In this document: piece after piece, positions 24,101 to 31,440 of the stretch
Position numbering within the stretch: position 1 is the stretch's first letter
How the letters are laid out: each line of letters opens with the position of its first letter
NCBI GenBank assembly: GCA_963576475.1
Contig: OY754990.1
Span: forward strand, 744,001-808,000
Reading direction: 5' to 3'
Length of the DNA: 64,000 bases
From: Molanna angustata
Lineage: Eukaryota > Arthropoda > Insecta > Trichoptera > Molannidae
Notes under the pieces: generated by a model
The model's input: the letters and a program-made list of their open reading frames with translations, nothing else
The model's database searches: none
What the model was told of the DNA's origin: nothing
Made by a program: the position numbers and the translations under genes

Positions 24101-27100
24101 AAATATAGATCCAATAGTTAAAGCCCAAAAATCCGTTTTGAAAATAATATTTAATGTACCTATTCGCACACCCTCAGCCGAACTATTCAAAAAACTTGAC
24201 ATACTAGACATACCACAGTTATATGCTAAAAACATTTCCACTTATATCTATTCACACCTTAACGACTTTCAATCGACTCAAACTACACGTCAGACTAGAC
24301 AGACTAGACAAGCAAATATACAGATACAGAGAACCAAGTCGATTTATGGACAACGAAATTTTCATTTCCTTGGAGTAAAAATTTTCAATTTGCTTCCAAT
24401 TGAATTGAAGAAAACTACAAATATAAACAACTTTAAATGTGGATTAAAGAAGTGGGTAAAAGAAACAGACAAGACAGTGATAAATAAACAACTCTACGTT
24501 AACATACAATGACACACACGCACACATAAACAATATACATACCTATATAATTATAAGCTGCTTCAGAACAGGTTTATAACCTAGTGAAGCAGTTTACATT
24601 CCGCATCTAGTTCTTAAGGATCTTCTTTTGTAAAAATATTGTATTGTTAAACTTTGATGTGTACCTTGTATATTATTTCTTATGTTACAAATAAAAATAA
24701 AAAAAAATAAAAAAAAAAACGTCTCGAGATGTGAAAATTAAGAAAGCTACATGGTTTCACTATCATTTCTCCTAAATTTATATTTATGACATAATACAAT
24801 ACCTACAAAGGAATTAATCTCTCAATTTTATTTAAAAAATATACAAGTTTTATATTAATTTGACAAGCTTATGTTACACAACCCTGTATATTTTTGCTTG
24901 GATGGAGATGCGTAATGAATCATGTTTAATTTTTGTTTAAAGGTACACGTTGTTCTACGAGCATTCGAGGTTCGGTCTACCGGTGATGAGACCCGGCTTC
25001 ATGCATTATCCACAAGATAAAGAACAGTTTGGTCTGGACACGCAATATCTTCTAGGTATGTTGTTTATTTCTTTCATATTTTGTCCATAGATAATTATAC
25101 CATAGATAACTCTTCCAATCCTGTCTTTTTATGTACCTATATACTCGTATATCTTGAATATAATATTGTCTAGTTTAGGATTATACTTTTACTAAATAAT
25201 TAAGACTGTCTAATGTACCTTGAAAGGCTAGGGGAACACAATAGAATACATCTAGTATGGGTACCTGGTTATGAGAGAGCAGATAAGTTAGCCAATAAGG
25301 GAACCTGAACCTGCAGTTGGCCTATCTGCAAATACGATTAAAAGATCAATTAAAGACTGGATAACAATCCAGCACAGTGAATTCTGGAAGGCCAGTTGTG
25401 GACAGTGACAGGCAAAGGAATTCATCGAAGGGCCCTCTAAGAAAAGGACAAAGAAGCTGCTAAATCTTAGCAGATAACAATTAAAAGCAATGACTGGTCA
25501 TTTCACTGGTCACTGTCATCTGAAAAGACATCATTACATAATGGGGATCGTTGATGAACCAAACTGTAGGAAGTGTCAACAAGAGGAAGTAACAGCCTCA
25601 CATGTGATCTGTGAGTGTCCAGCACTGATGGAATCCAGACACAGACACCTGGGAGCTAATATACTAAGACCCCAAGGACATGCTATTGGATTGACAGCCC
25701 TAATGGGAGGTGCACAATATATCAGACATGGTCGCAGTGCGGGGGCGTAGGGTTCCACTCCTAACTAATAATAATAATAATTTACTAAATAATTGTGCTT
25801 GTCAAGGTATAATATTATGCATTGTAAATACTTTATAATTTTTAAAATAAAACATACATACCATTACGCCATGTCCCTTACGGGGTAAGCAGAGAGAACC
25901 GAGTGCCATACTTCTCTATTTTTGCATACATTCCTAGCTTCCTTTACATCCATGCATCGTCTCATACATGCTCGTCGATTATTCAAGCTTCTTATATTTC
26001 CTTCTTTCAAAATATCATTCACATGGTCATGCCATCCCTTTCTGGGGCGGCCCCTGCTATTCACTCCATCTCTTACACCCATGTATATTTATTTGGTCAG
26101 TCGTTCATCATTTATTCTTTCAATATGTCCAAACCACCTCAAGGAATTCACTTTCATTCTACTAATAATACTTCTCTTCATCTTGCATTCTCTCCTTATG
26201 TCCTCATTTTTTATTCTATCATATATCGTTCTATTACATACTCTTCTTAGTGATCTCATTTCCACAGCATTTATTCTACTTTCATGCGTCTCTTGCCACG
26301 TCCGTGTTTCACTGGCATACATCAAAGTAGGTGCTGCAATTGCATTATGTACGGTAATTTTGGTTTCCTTTGAGATGCTTGGATCGGACATTACTTGTCT
26401 AAAAAAAAGTAATAATTTTTATAATAATTCATATCATCATGAGTCGTCTCCTCTACGAATGTATAGATGGCGCTCGGCATTTAGGCAAGCATCTATACAT
26501 GACGCTCGTCTTTAAAAGGATAATAACAAAATGCTTTCATTATGTAAAAAAATACATTTTTCCTAATGTGACGGATTTATTACTGTGTGCTGTTTGATTA
26601 ATTTTTAGGTGACTCCCTGTTGGTCCGACCTGTTACTGAACAGGGTGCCACGTCGGTGAGCGTAGTGCTCCCGGGTGACTCCACGCAGCTCTGGTACGAC
26701 GTGGATACATATCAGCCCATCAAGGCCGGCAAGTACAGTCAGTCTGTGCACATATCAAAGGTAACCCAACTCCTTTTCAATAGTTATTTATTTATTTTAA
26801 GCTTTATGAGCACAAGTGCACAATGGCGGACTTATTGCCAAATGGTTGTATATCTTCCAACCAACCATATTCATTTGGTGAAAAACTATTATATTTATGG
26901 TATGTACCAACATTTTTATGACTAACATATAATACAAACAAAAGCAATATAAAACAAAAACAATAAAGAAACGGAGGGGACAGGAGAGAGAGGGGGGGAG
27001 GTCCAAGGATAGGATAAGGAGACAAATTTAGGTGTTTTGTGTAAGGATTAGATTTCTTTTGAAAGCGTCAATAGTATAGTCAATAAGCGTCAATAGTCGG

Positions 27101-30027
27101 CCTTCGTGGCTCAGTTGGTTGGATATCTGACTGCTGATCCAAGGGTCCCGGGTTCGATTCCCGGTGGAGACACAGTTTTTAAAATTGTGTTTTCAGTCTG
27201 GATCTGTGAGACGATAAATATCGTAAGTCTCCAGAATGTGGCAACTTGTTATTGGGTGCGTGTTAAATAATTATTTGACATACTACCTGTTAGTTGCTCG
27301 AGTAGCTATATATAATAAAATAAAATAAAATAAAATATTCTAAATTTACCTGTCCTGTGTAAGACCGATGCAGCCTATATCACAATACATTTCCCTCTCT
27401 TTCACACATCCTTGTTTCTCTCTTTGTTTTTTTATGACTCTTACTTCTATGGGATAGTGAAGAGTCATGATTTTACGATTTTCTCAACTGGTAGCATGTA
27501 GAGTGAGTACACGGTGTATGGCGCACGGTGTGTTATTTACTGACAAATAACCTGAGAAAGTTATAATATTATATTACAGGAAAAAGTTAAATTATTTTGA
27601 TATATTTTATAATATATATTAATAATTGGATTTATCAGGAACACAATAAACAGGCATAATTGTTGAACGTTGCGCAAGCACATAAAGTGATCACGTAAAC
27701 CAGCCGATGACAGGTCGCAAGCCCTGTAGGTGCCTTGTTCTTCTATAATATTCCAACTTCGTCTCTATTGAGATGTTATAAATTTGTCATAAATATATGC
27801 AACACATGTTTAGGCAGTTTATTCCAAGTATTCATTTGAAAGAAATTGCTTTCGTGGATTTATTCAATTTGATAAATAAACCTATTGAAATGGACAGACT
27901 CAGTTATGATGTATAACAAATTGAAAATAAATGTATTTTCAGATTCCCGTATATCAAAGAGGTGGCGCCATCGTAGCCAAGAAGGAACGCATGCGTCGTG
28001 CATCATCCCTGATGGCCAACGACCCATACACTCTGGTGATAACCCTGGATTCCAACGTAAGTACAGTGTTGAACGAGTGCAGAGATAATATGTGAATGAA
28101 GTATTTACGGTCGAAAGATGGTATAAAGTAAGTTACAAGTCACAATATAGACACTACAAAGCAAGAGGTTAGTTGCAAGTCACAGTATAGACACTACAAA
28201 GCAAGAGGTTAGTTGCAAGTCACAGTATAGACACTACAAAGCAAGAGGTTAGTTGCAAGTCACAGTATAGACACTACAAAGCAAGAGGTTAGTTGCAAGT
28301 CACAGTATAGACACTACAAAGCAAGAGGTTAGTTGCAAGTCACAGTATAGACACTACAAAGCAAGAGGTTAGTTGCAAGTCACAGTATAGACACTACAAA
28401 GCAAGAGGTTAGTTACAAGTCACAGTATAGACACAATAATGTATATTTTACCTAGTGGAACGTTGTTGATTACTTGAAACTCTATAAATAAGTTGAATGT
28501 TGTTTGTTTCAGGGTTTCGCAGAAGGTTCCTTGTACATTGATGACGGAGAGTCATATGAATACAAAAATGGAAAGTACATCTATGCCAAAATCACCTTCA
28601 AAGACAAGACACTCTCCTATACGTAAGTATACTTATAAGTTATTTTCTAAATCCTCACTAACTCAACGCGATATAGCGAGGAGTCATGGATTCACAAGTT
28701 ATTTTTTTTATTACAGATTATCAACAAGTATCATGCTGGGATTGTATTCTGAATGTTTCATCACAATGTATCTGTGTGTGTGCTATGTACGGCGTGTTTA
28801 TTTTACTTTATCGATTATAGACTAAAGTACTCATTCGATTTTTTTCAAATCTTGCAAATATGTATATCTAATACTCGCTTAGACCCCATTACATTTTGAC
28901 GGATATCTGATCAGTGCTTCTCAATTTTTTTAACTGTCAAATTTTAAAGTGACCCCAAGCTCAGGAAACTTGCTAAAAATACACATCACTTTCATAAAAT
29001 GAAGAATTATCAATTTTTCATAATAAAATATTTAAATCAAAAATAATTATTAACAAACTCATTTCACAAAAATGCTGAAAATTTTCATACAAAATTTGAA
29101 TACTTTATGGAGTGATTTGGTGGTGAGGAGTATGGCGTTGGCCACAACACACTCGTTTTTCGTTGTAAAACAAACACACTAACTTAATATAATGATACAA
29201 CAATACTTAAAACTAGATACAAATGTTTGCTTCTCAATGTGTTAATTTTCATTCTATTAATAACATCTTTCTTTATCTTACATTCTTTCCTTGTTCCTTA
29301 TTTCTTACTCTGTCGTACATCGTCCTATAATAATAATAATGAACACTTTCCTGTACCCTGCGCAAGTGGCGAGTTTATTTAGATGGGTCGATGGCAGAGC
29401 GGTTAGCGCACTGGGCTAGTAATCCAGTGATCGCGAGTTCAAATCCTGCCTCGACCAATTTCGTTCACCTATAGCACAAGCATTTATTTACTTATTATAG
29501 GGAACGTAGGAAGATGTATATATATGTGCTTGTTTAACAAGGACATATACATTTTTTATAAAAAAAAAATTTCTTCCAACTAACCAGTGTTTCCAGCCCA
29601 GAGAAGCAATATTTGCGTGAGAAATGAATTTAAATAAATTTCTCCTTTGCTGGGAATCGAACCCAGAACGCCTGCGCAGAAACCGAACGGCTTGCCACTG
29701 TGCCACAGCGATCGGCGGTCCTATTACAAATTCTTCTTAGTAAAAAAATAACAAGTATAAAATATCATATGTATTATTTTTTATTTTTCCAGTTTTGTTG
29801 ATCCGTCTGCTTCGTACCCCACTCTGTCGTGGCTGGAGCGGGTCGTGGTCGCCGGTCTGGGGGCGCCTCCCCGCAGGGCGGAGCTCCGGCTGAAGGAGGT
29901 GCTCAGCGGGGACAAGAAGGACCCCGCGGTGCTGTCGCTCACCTACCACACGAGCAACGACGTGCTGGTCGTCAGGAAGCCGGAGGTCTCCATGGCCAGG
30001 CAGTGGAAGATGGTGTTTGAATACTGA
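8299..30027 (+). CDS. GANAB: Glucosidase II alpha subunit (neutral alpha-glucosidase AB), 5'-partial, 14 exons
   Basis: Catalytic subunit of ER glucosidase II, a GH31 retaining alpha-glucosidase. It removes the two inner glucoses of N-linked Glc3Man9GlcNAc2, feeding the calnexin/calreticulin cycle; the soluble alpha subunit is retained through its beta partner. Coding parts: 8299-8419, 10093-10237, 11326-11575, 16819-16958, 18685-18872, 19383-19525, 21736-21923, 22251-22416, 22702-22838, 24943-25055, 26609-26760, 27943-28056, 28513-28622, 29793-30027. They join in one frame to 733 residues plus TGA; every intron is GT-AG. In this numbering the nucleophile is D324 in WNDMNEPS and the acid/base is D400 in VWTGDN. 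The first visible residues ([12 protein letters not shown]) match an internal part of the family, so the signal peptide and N-terminal domain are missing. Exons are GC-richer than the introns, which are full of transposons. Confidence 0.96.
8510..8610. repeat. Short LINE-like 3' fragment in intron
   Basis: The text CTTCAATGGCGCTACAGCCC resembles the sequence beside the LINE piece at 30,160 (TTTGCGCTACAGCCC). Only about 100 bp remain. Confidence 0.35.
8765..9400. mobile_element. Fold-back (hairpin) element with SINE inserted in right arm
   Basis: Imperfect inverted arms: left about 8765-8990 (AAAGAGAAATATACC ... GACGTTGCATTAATGC ... AAATAAACC), right about 9020-9400 (GGTTTATTT ... GCGTTAATGCAACGTC ... 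TATATTTCTCTTT). The right arm is split at about 9175-9300 by the 3' half of SINE family 1. No coding capacity is seen. It lies in the intron between exons a and b. Confidence 0.7.
9176..9300 (+). repeat. SINE family 1, 5'-truncated copy
   Basis: Starts at CTCGACCGATTTCGTTCACC, contains GGGAACGTAGGAAGATGTA and AACAAGGACATATTCATT, and ends in A-rich sequence. The tRNA-like head is missing. Confidence 0.8.
9627..9860 (+). repeat. Dispersed repeat (GAGTGGGTTGTGGCC family), copy 1
   Basis: GAGTGGGTTGTGGCCAACGC to TTTCCTGAGCTTGGG. Longer copies are at 28.70-29.18 kb (minus) and 46.88-47.48 kb (plus). Confidence 0.7.
10093..10237 (+). CDS. GANAB: GANAB exon b
   Basis: Encodes [11 protein letters not shown], then [13 protein letters not shown] and VPVVYAHG. 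This is the N-terminal beta-sandwich region. The last Gly codon is split GG|C. Confidence 0.95.
10540..11260. repeat. Degenerate about 39-bp tandem repeat, split by SINE
   Basis: Repeats of a unit close to TAATAATTTTTGTAACTCTG + TAACATTATACTCG run from about 10,560 to 10,830 and resume at about 11,065-11,260 after SINE family 2. Confidence 0.75.
10834..11066 (+). repeat. SINE family 2 copy (tRNA-derived)
   Basis: Box A-like GTGGCTCAGTTGG-type head (here GTCGCTCAGTTGGTTAGATA), box B-like GGGCTCGATTCCC, body TTTTCAGTCTGGATCTGTGAG, and an (AATA)n tail. Related copies are at 13.88, 23.05, 27.10 and 34.97 kb. Confidence 0.85.
11326..11575 (+). CDS. GANAB: GANAB exon c
   Basis: Encodes [17 protein letters not shown] through [15 protein letters not shown], the end of the sandwich leading into the catalytic barrel. 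Acceptor TTGTTCAG, donor GTGATT. It is GC-rich relative to its surroundings. Confidence 0.95.
11654..12264. mobile_element. piggyBac-like MITE with TTAA target duplication
   Basis: TTAA at 11650-11653 and 12265-12268 flank a 611-bp element. Its ends are CCCCTTAAG and, inverted, CCGCTTAAG. Near the right end lies a perfect 20-bp palindrome (12231-12250, CGCCCGAGTATACTCGGGCG) and two degenerate relatives (CCCGAGTATATTCGGG, CCCGAGTTATCTCGGG). No transposase remains. TTAA duplication and CC-rich termini fit the piggyBac superfamily. Confidence 0.7.
12675..13800. repeat. 206-bp tandem satellite array, about 5.5 units
   Basis: Units begin at 12681, 12887, 13093, 13299, 13505 and 13711, exactly 206 bp apart (anchor ACTTTTGAAC). 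The inner units are almost identical; the first carries small differences (CATGC for CAAGC) and the last ends after about 90 bp. No coding sense. It lies in the 5.2-kb intron between exons c and d. Confidence 0.95.
13879..14575 (+). repeat. SINE family 2 copy, interrupted by a MITE
   Basis: The head (GTGGCTCAGTTGG ... GGGTCGATTCCCGGTGGAG) runs to 13996 and the body resumes at 14512 (AAATATCGTAAG ... GGGTGCGTGTTAAATTAAT). The gap is the MITE at 13997-14511. Confidence 0.85.
13997..14511. mobile_element. Tc1/mariner-type MITE inserted at TA
   Basis: A 515-bp element with terminal inverted repeats ACCCTTTCTTAACC / (inverted) GCCCTTTTTTAACC, flanked by TA (13995-13996 and 14512-14513). The intact SINE at 27.2 kb reads GAGACGATAAATATCG across the same point, giving the empty site with one TA. 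No coding sequence remains. Confidence 0.75.
14591..15668 (+). mobile_element. PIF/Harbinger element remnant with TTA target duplication
   Basis: Termini GGCCCAGAATCATA and its inverse (TATGATTCTGGGCC) are flanked by TTA at 14588-14590 and 15669-15671, the 3-bp duplication typical of PIF/Harbinger. At 1,078 bp it is too short for the two-gene autonomous form. It carries only the start of a transposase. Confidence 0.75.
14877..15235 (+). pseudogene. Harbinger-type transposase N-terminus, frameshifted
   Basis: ATG at 14877 opens a frame reading [13 protein letters not shown], then [20 protein letters not shown] and ILPLIHDGL, stopping at 15108-15110. In another frame from about 15104 the text continues as [20 protein letters not shown] then RFYST, the order expected for Harbinger transposases, so a frameshift near 15,100 breaks the gene. 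A stop follows at about 15,233. The DDE catalytic domain is gone. Confidence 0.65.
15671..16498 (+). pseudogene. Non-LTR retrotransposon reverse transcriptase, C-terminal part (LINE-A)
   Basis: An open frame of about 275 codons beginning at the reverse transcriptase catalytic motif ([12 protein letters not shown], motif C), followed by [67 protein letters not shown] and [17 protein letters not shown], ending SVLSA-stop. The endonuclease and upstream reverse transcriptase are missing; the frame is cut by the Harbinger remnant. Other copies are at 17.0, 25.9, 29.3, 48.6-49.6 and 52.4-53.8 kb. Clade not assigned. Confidence 0.85.
16819..16958 (+). CDS. GANAB: GANAB exon d
   Basis: Encodes [15 protein letters not shown] and [13 protein letters not shown], the first catalytic barrel strands of GH31. 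It follows the largest intron (5.2 kb). The donor is AAAA|GTTAGA, a weak consensus, but the next exon restores KYFTWD in frame. Confidence 0.94.
17000..17085 (+). repeat. LINE-A fragment in intron
   Basis: Reads [20 protein letters not shown] in frame with the corresponding part of the LINE-A copy at 15.67 kb. About 85 bp. Confidence 0.7.
17165..17880. mobile_element. TIR element with CCCATTCACGATCGTG ends, SINE inserted
   Basis: The left end CCCATTCACGATCGTGTCAT and the right end (inverted, CCCATTCACGATCGTGCCAT) match over about 20 bp with one difference. Short CATTCACGAG / CACTCACGAG motifs recur in the right half. A SINE family 1 copy sits inside at about 17,360-17,537. The superfamily is not recognised, and no target duplication is clear (the flanks TAAAG/CTTTA are themselves inverted). 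Confidence 0.6.
17360..17537 (+). repeat. SINE family 1 copy (tRNA-Thr-like head)
   Basis: GGCAGAGCGGTTAGCGCG (box A), an anticodon-like loop TTAGTAA between CTGGG and TCCAG, and ACGAGTTCGAATCC (box B), then the body to ACATATTCATT and a T/A-rich tail. The loop AGT corresponds to a Thr anticodon. No long variable arm. Confidence 0.85.
18057..18135. repeat. (CA)n microsatellite
   Basis: About 39 CA units in the intron between exons d and e. Confidence 0.97.
18373..18505 (+). repeat. SINE family 1 head, body missing
   Basis: GGTGGGTCGATGGCAGAGCG through GTTCGAATCCTGC, then diverges into AT-rich sequence ending AATAAATAAAT. Confidence 0.7.
18685..18872 (+). CDS. GANAB: GANAB exon e
   Basis: Encodes [29 protein letters not shown] and [11 protein letters not shown]. 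Acceptor TTTTCCCAG. Confidence 0.95.
18873..19382. other. Intron with no recognisable element
   Basis: I see no repeat shared with other parts of the window and no conserved coding text. Confidence 0.5.
19383..19525 (+). CDS. GANAB: GANAB exon f, nucleophile exon
   Basis: Encodes [16 protein letters not shown] and ends in [11 protein letters not shown], which holds the GH31 catalytic nucleophile Asp. Confidence 0.96.
19952..20175 (+). repeat. SINE family 3 copy
   Basis: Starts within the tRNA-like part (GTTTCTGTGCTGGCGTCC, GGGTTTGATTCCCAG), then TTCATGTATTTATTTTG, GGTTGGTTGGAAGAAATTGC, and an (AATA)n tail. Confidence 0.8.
20470..21562. repeat. 72-bp tandem array, about 15 units, trimeric higher-order pattern
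   Basis: The unit contains GATGAATTTCTCATGGATCC and TTGTTGTAAAGAGTTCTTAT. Because 72 is a multiple of 3 and the unit lacks stops, long frames open on both strands (24-residue period) without being genes. Variants at two sites (CTTGAC or TTTGAC; ATCTCTG or ATCGCTG) recur every third unit across 20,520-21,120, giving a 216-bp higher-order repeat. A 2-bp deletion near 21,143 breaks the pattern. Both flanks share CCCTTTCTAATGA and GAATCATTGAA. It lies between the two catalytic-site exons f and g. Confidence 0.93.
21736..21923 (+). CDS. GANAB: GANAB exon g
   Basis: Encodes [33 protein letters not shown], and [14 protein letters not shown]. Acceptor ACGTAG. Confidence 0.95.
22041..22210. repeat. 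52-bp tandem repeat, about 3 units
   Basis: Unit AATATTGTCTACATCACACA + ATAATTCATTTTGCATTTAT, with point differences between units. In the intron before exon h. Confidence 0.85.
22251..22416 (+). CDS. GANAB: GANAB exon h, acid/base exon
   Basis: Encodes [17 protein letters not shown] with the catalytic acid/base Asp in GDN, then [10 protein letters not shown] and LMTRWYQ. Confidence 0.96.
22702..22838 (+). CDS. GANAB: GANAB exon i
   Basis: Encodes [20 protein letters not shown], the conserved substrate-pocket segment, through RYSYLPL. The Trp codon is split TG|G. Confidence 0.95.
23053..23285 (+). repeat. SINE family 2 copy
   Basis: GTGGCTCAGTTGGTTAGGTA, box B-like GGTTTGGATTCCCGG, the common body (CAGCCTGGATCTGTGAGACG) and an AAATAAAATAAA tail. 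Confidence 0.85.
23800..24700 (+). pseudogene. Non-LTR retrotransposon 3' end (LINE-B), jockey/CR1-like
   Basis: An open frame from about 23,823 to 24,509 reads [18 protein letters not shown], then [45 protein letters not shown] and FKCGLKKWV. This is the connection region after the reverse transcriptase of jockey/CR1-type elements. It is followed by about 190 bp of 3' UTR and an A-rich tail (24,680-24,720). The catalytic core is missing: a 5'-truncated insertion. Confidence 0.8.
24943..25055 (+). CDS. GANAB: GANAB exon j
   Basis: Encodes [19 protein letters not shown] through LDTQYLL. Confidence 0.95.
25215..25750 (+). pseudogene. Non-LTR retrotransposon RNase H and C-terminal fragment (LINE-C)
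   Basis: First part reads [20 protein letters not shown] (end of an RNase H domain) and then meets stops. From 25,490 a frame reads [20 protein letters not shown] followed by a CCHC-like [20 protein letters not shown]. This is the typical C-terminus of RNase H-bearing LINEs. Degenerate. Confidence 0.75.
25862..26395 (-). pseudogene. LINE-A fragment, minus strand, frameshifted
   Basis: Reads [40 protein letters not shown] and [20 protein letters not shown], then shifts frame into [17 protein letters not shown] and [13 protein letters not shown]. Same family as 15.67-16.50 kb. Confidence 0.85.
26609..26760 (+). CDS. GANAB: GANAB exon k
   Basis: Encodes [34 protein letters not shown] and SQSVHISK, the proximal C-terminal sandwich. 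Confidence 0.95.
26808..26870 (-). repeat. SINE family 3 tail fragment
   Basis: ACAATGGCGGACTTATTGCC and CTTCCAACCAACC match the 3' part of SINE family 3, reversed. Confidence 0.5.
27097..27335 (+). repeat. SINE family 2, intact copy
   Basis: GTGGCTCAGTTGGTTGGATA, GGGTTCGATTCCCGG, full body and an (AAAAT)n tail. It supplies the empty site for the MITE at 13,997. Confidence 0.88.
27640..27790 (-). repeat. Dispersed repeat (CACCTACAGGGCTT family), partial copy
   Basis: GTTGAACGTTGCGCAAGC to AACTTCGTCTCTATTGAG; fuller copies at 50.03-50.31, 51.60-51.99 and 60.01-60.34 kb. Confidence 0.7.
27943..28056 (+). CDS. GANAB: GANAB exon l
   Basis: Encodes [19 protein letters not shown] and [12 protein letters not shown]. 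Donor AAC|GTAAGT. Confidence 0.95.
28131..28430. repeat. 40-bp tandem array, about 7.5 units
   Basis: Unit AGTTGCAAGTCACAGTATAG + ACACTACAAAGCAAGAGGTT, nearly identical throughout. In the intron between exons l and m. Confidence 0.95.
28513..28622 (+). CDS. GANAB: GANAB exon m
   Basis: Encodes [20 protein letters not shown] through KTLSY. Acceptor TGTTTCAG, donor AC|GTAAGT. Confidence 0.95.
28700..29180 (-). repeat. Dispersed repeat (GAGTGGGTTGTGGCC family), copy 2
   Basis: Reverse of the 46.88-47.48 kb copy: from GATTATCAACAAGTATCATG to GGCCACAACACACTCG. It lacks the hairpin insertion present at 47.03 kb. Confidence 0.75.
29329..29717 (-). repeat. SINE family 3 copy containing a SINE family 1 copy
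   Basis: The minus-strand head is at 29,640-29,717 (TCTGCGCAGGCGTTCTGGG, GGTTCGATTCCC) and the tail is at 29,329-29,380. They are separated by SINE family 1 (plus) at about 29,383-29,570. Confidence 0.85.
29383..29570 (+). repeat. SINE family 1 copy nested in SINE family 3
   Basis: GGGTCGATGGCAGAGCGG, loop CTAGTAA, GCGAGTTCAAATCC, body, and an A-rich tail (29,563-29,572). Confidence 0.85.
29793..30027 (+). CDS. GANAB: GANAB exon n (last), stop TGA
   Basis: Encodes [20 protein letters not shown] through RQWKMVFEY, then TGA at 30025-30027. It lacks a KDEL-type tail, as expected for the alpha subunit. Confidence 0.95.
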
Positions 30028-30181
30028 GAGTCATAGATAAAGTTTATATAATATGCGGTGGTCTTTCAATATCTATGGGAGTATTTTGCGAAAGAGACAA
30101 AATATCATAAGCAAAAGTACACAGTCACACTGGCCAAGTTTGCAAGTCATTATCATCATTTGCGCTACAGCCCTGTGTGGG

Positions 30182-31028
30182 GGTGACAGGAAAATTATTC
30201 GAAAAACAATTATTCGAATGCTGAATTTTACGAAAATCAATTTTACGAATGGCAATTATTCGAATCACATTTTTTCGAAAAACAATTTTCCGAACACACA
30301 ATTATCAGAATTTACAATTGTTCGCATTTTTATGACGTCATGTTGGTAGTATTGTGAGAGGAATAAAGCATAGATTTTTATTATAATATACTAGATGTCG
30401 TAGTTAGCAAATTTTGTATAAATCGAAAAAAAATGACTCACTTTTTGCACGGAGTACTACATCTACATAGTATATTATGTTTATTAAAAATCTATGGAAT
30501 AAACAACATGGCGACGCACCGCGCTGTCATATATCCTAGGATGTACACCTATTTTTTAAACCTAAACCTACAAAACTTTGGTAAAAATAGGTTGGTTAGG
30601 TTTGTGTGTAGTTATAATTGCGACTGGCGTGAGCCAGTTGCATTATATTTTTAAAAAAGTAACTATAATATTAAAATAAAATAACTAAATTGGTGTGAAT
30701 ACTAGATAAACATAAACTGGTGTACAAACTAGGCTATCCCGCATTGTCAAACATCAGTTATTAAAAATGTGCAAACATACGTACCCAACAATAATACAAC
30801 AAGTAATAATAGTCTATATCGAATATATGTTACTGGCAACAAATATGTCAAAGGAGGCAACATAATGACACAATAATATATTAAATTCGGTTAATTGGTT
30901 TTCCAACAAATGTTAGTTTGAATAATTTGCTTTCGTACAATTGTTATTCTGATAACTGATTTTCGAAAAATTGTTATTCGTACAATTGCGCATTCGAACA
31001 ATTGTGTTTCGAAGAATTTTCATGTAAT
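30182..31028. mobile_element. Non-autonomous TIR element with ATTCG-rich ends, 10-bp target duplication
   Basis: CCTGTGTGGG is present at 30172-30181 and 31029-31038. The imperfect terminal inverted repeats start GGTGACAGGAAAATTATTCG at the left and, inverted, ATTACATGAAAATTCTTCG at the right. ATTCGAA / TTCGAAT-type motifs fill both ends. A 128-bp MITE is nested inside (30369-30496). No transposase; superfamily not assigned. Confidence 0.7.
30361..30504. mobile_element. 8-bp-TSD MITE (hAT-like), copy 1 with AATAAA-containing target site
   Basis: The element 30369-30496 has ends CATAGATTTTTATTATAA and the near-inverse. It is flanked by GAATAAAG (30361-30368) and GAATAAAC (30497-30504). It is an inverted, internally deleted form of the copies at 45.66 and 53.98 kb. 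Confidence 0.8.
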
Positions 31029-31334
31029 CCTGTGTGGGCCCTAGCCTCCTCCAGTTTGCTATTCCGACCGCTCTTATGTGGTCTTCTGTATCGTCCAGCC
31101 ATCTCGGCTTGGGCCGTGCCTCTATTTCTTCTGCCCTCTGGATTGGTATTAAGAACCCATCATTCATCCGGCTGACATGTCCCAACCACTGCAGTCTACG
31201 TACTTTTATGACTTGTACAATGTTGGGTTCGTCATATAATGTCTGTAGTTCATTATCATTTACTGGGCCAAAGTTTGCAAGTACCAAAGTATGTATTTTT
31301 TTAATTATTGCAAAAAGAAACATGTGACAAAATA

Positions 31335-31440
31335 GATGGGTCGACGGCAGAGCGGTTAGCGCGCCGGTCTAGTAATCCAGTGGTCGCGAGTTCGAATCCT
31401 ACCTCGACCGATTTCGTTTATGCTTAATTTAAGGAATGTA
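31335..31440 (+). repeat. SINE family 1, 3'-truncated copy
   Basis: GGGTCGACGGCAGAGCGG, loop CTAGTAA, GCGAGTTCGAATCCTACC; the body is shortened. Confidence 0.8.

Larger units (their letters stand above)
29238..29745 (-). repeat. LINE-A fragment split by a SINE (GTCCTAT target duplication)
   Basis: The LINE-A minus-strand text (ATTCTATTAATAACATCTTT ... CATCGTCCTAT) stops at 29,328 and resumes at 29,718 (GTCCTATTACAAATTCTTCT). GTCCTAT is duplicated at 29322-29328 and 29718-29724. Confidence 0.8.
30150..31325 (-). pseudogene. LINE C-terminal fragment (LINE-D), split by an 847-bp element
   Basis: Minus-strand frame 31,323 down to 31,039 reads VIKVRRLQWLGHVSRMNDGF, ARPKPRWLDDTEDHIRAVG and NWRRLGPTQ. 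After the insertion it resumes at 30,171 as GCSANDDND in the same frame. This WLGHVSRM-type C-terminus is common to non-LTR elements. The 3' flank of the glucosidase gene therefore enters transposon sequence within about 130 bp of the stop codon. Confidence 0.75.

Noticed and set aside
29383..29460. Functional tRNA genes at the tRNA-like heads
   Set aside because: Each head continues into the same non-tRNA body and A-rich tail and occurs in many copies; these are SINEs.
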